From assembly GCF_008710035.1 (NCBI RefSeq), contig NZ_VYKI01000014.1:59742-104937 (forward strand): a stretch of DNA of 45,196 nt, in the 5' to 3' direction. Shown in pieces: positions 45,002 to 45,196 of the stretch (positions within the stretch are counted from its first letter, which is position 1; each line of letters starts with the position of its first letter). Both the position numbers and the translations under genes were made by a program. The stretch is from Stenotrophomonas cyclobalanopsidis. GTDB lineage: Bacteria > Pseudomonadota > Gammaproteobacteria > Xanthomonadales > Xanthomonadaceae. The notes under the pieces were generated by a model that worked only from the letters and a program-made list of their open reading frames with translations, was not told where the DNA came from and made no database searches.

Positions 45002-45196
<195 letters not shown>

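Overview
The window looks like chromosomal DNA of a Stenotrophomonas species (Xanthomonadaceae, S. maltophilia-like). The evidence is the very high GC content, the strong codon bias to G/C at third positions, many short GTAG-tailed palindromes of the kind described as SMAG repeats in S. maltophilia, and the first ~195 nt of a gammaproteobacterial 16S rRNA gene at the right edge. There is no phage, integrase, IS element, tRNA or CRISPR array; almost everything is ordinary core chromosome, and the oddities lie in the repeats and in a few gene architectures.

Layout, left to right. (1) 0.1-7.2 kb: an APC amino-acid permease, an aldo/keto reductase with a divergent LysR regulator, a translationally coupled lysR-lysE-small secreted protein string, a divergent zinc-type alcohol dehydrogenase, then ~500 bp of non-coding repeats that includes striking poly-G and poly-C tracts. 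(2) 7.2-10.6 kb: a GST divergent from rmuC, a Cys-rich lipoprotein and a glutathione peroxidase, closed by a bidirectional terminator. (3) 10.6-14.7 kb: the complete Mla phospholipid-transport operon mlaFEDCB with mlaA as its last gene. (4) 14.9-23.8 kb: recC-recB-recD with 4-nt overlaps, encoding the RecBCD helicase/nuclease. (5) 24.0-29.7 kb: a small hypothetical gene, then a four-gene efflux operon (DUF1656, HlyD-type adaptor, NodT-type outer-membrane factor, FUSC inner-membrane pump) preceded by a MarR regulator. (6) 30.2-36.5 kb: folE, then a three-gene SMC operon of the Wadjet/MksBEF type (DUF3375, DUF4194, SMC ATPase) without the JetD nuclease. (7) 36.6-43.2 kb: a TauE/SafE permease, a YchJ-type protein, the ergothioneine pair egtB-egtD, a gene joining an MltB-type lytic transglycosylase to a hexose-6-phosphate mutarotase-like domain, and a GYF/DUF2628 membrane protein. 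(8) 43.2 kb-end: a BenE-type transporter divergent from an rrn operon with three stacked promoters, a boxA and the start of 16S rRNA.

The gene sets cover envelope maintenance (Mla, lytic transglycosylase), genome maintenance (RecBCD, RmuC, SMC complex), oxidative and electrophile defence (glutathione peroxidase, GST, ergothioneine, oxidoreductases) and efflux. The most unusual items are the JetD-less SMC operon, the in-frame transglycosylase-mutarotase join that may be a stop-codon loss, the homopolymer G/C block that probably hides a hard-to-read palindrome, a family of ~100-160 bp inverted repeats, a 36-bp-period array of GTAG palindromes, and a small exported peptide gene coupled to a LysE-type exporter. 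All assignments come from reading the sequence; no database search was run.
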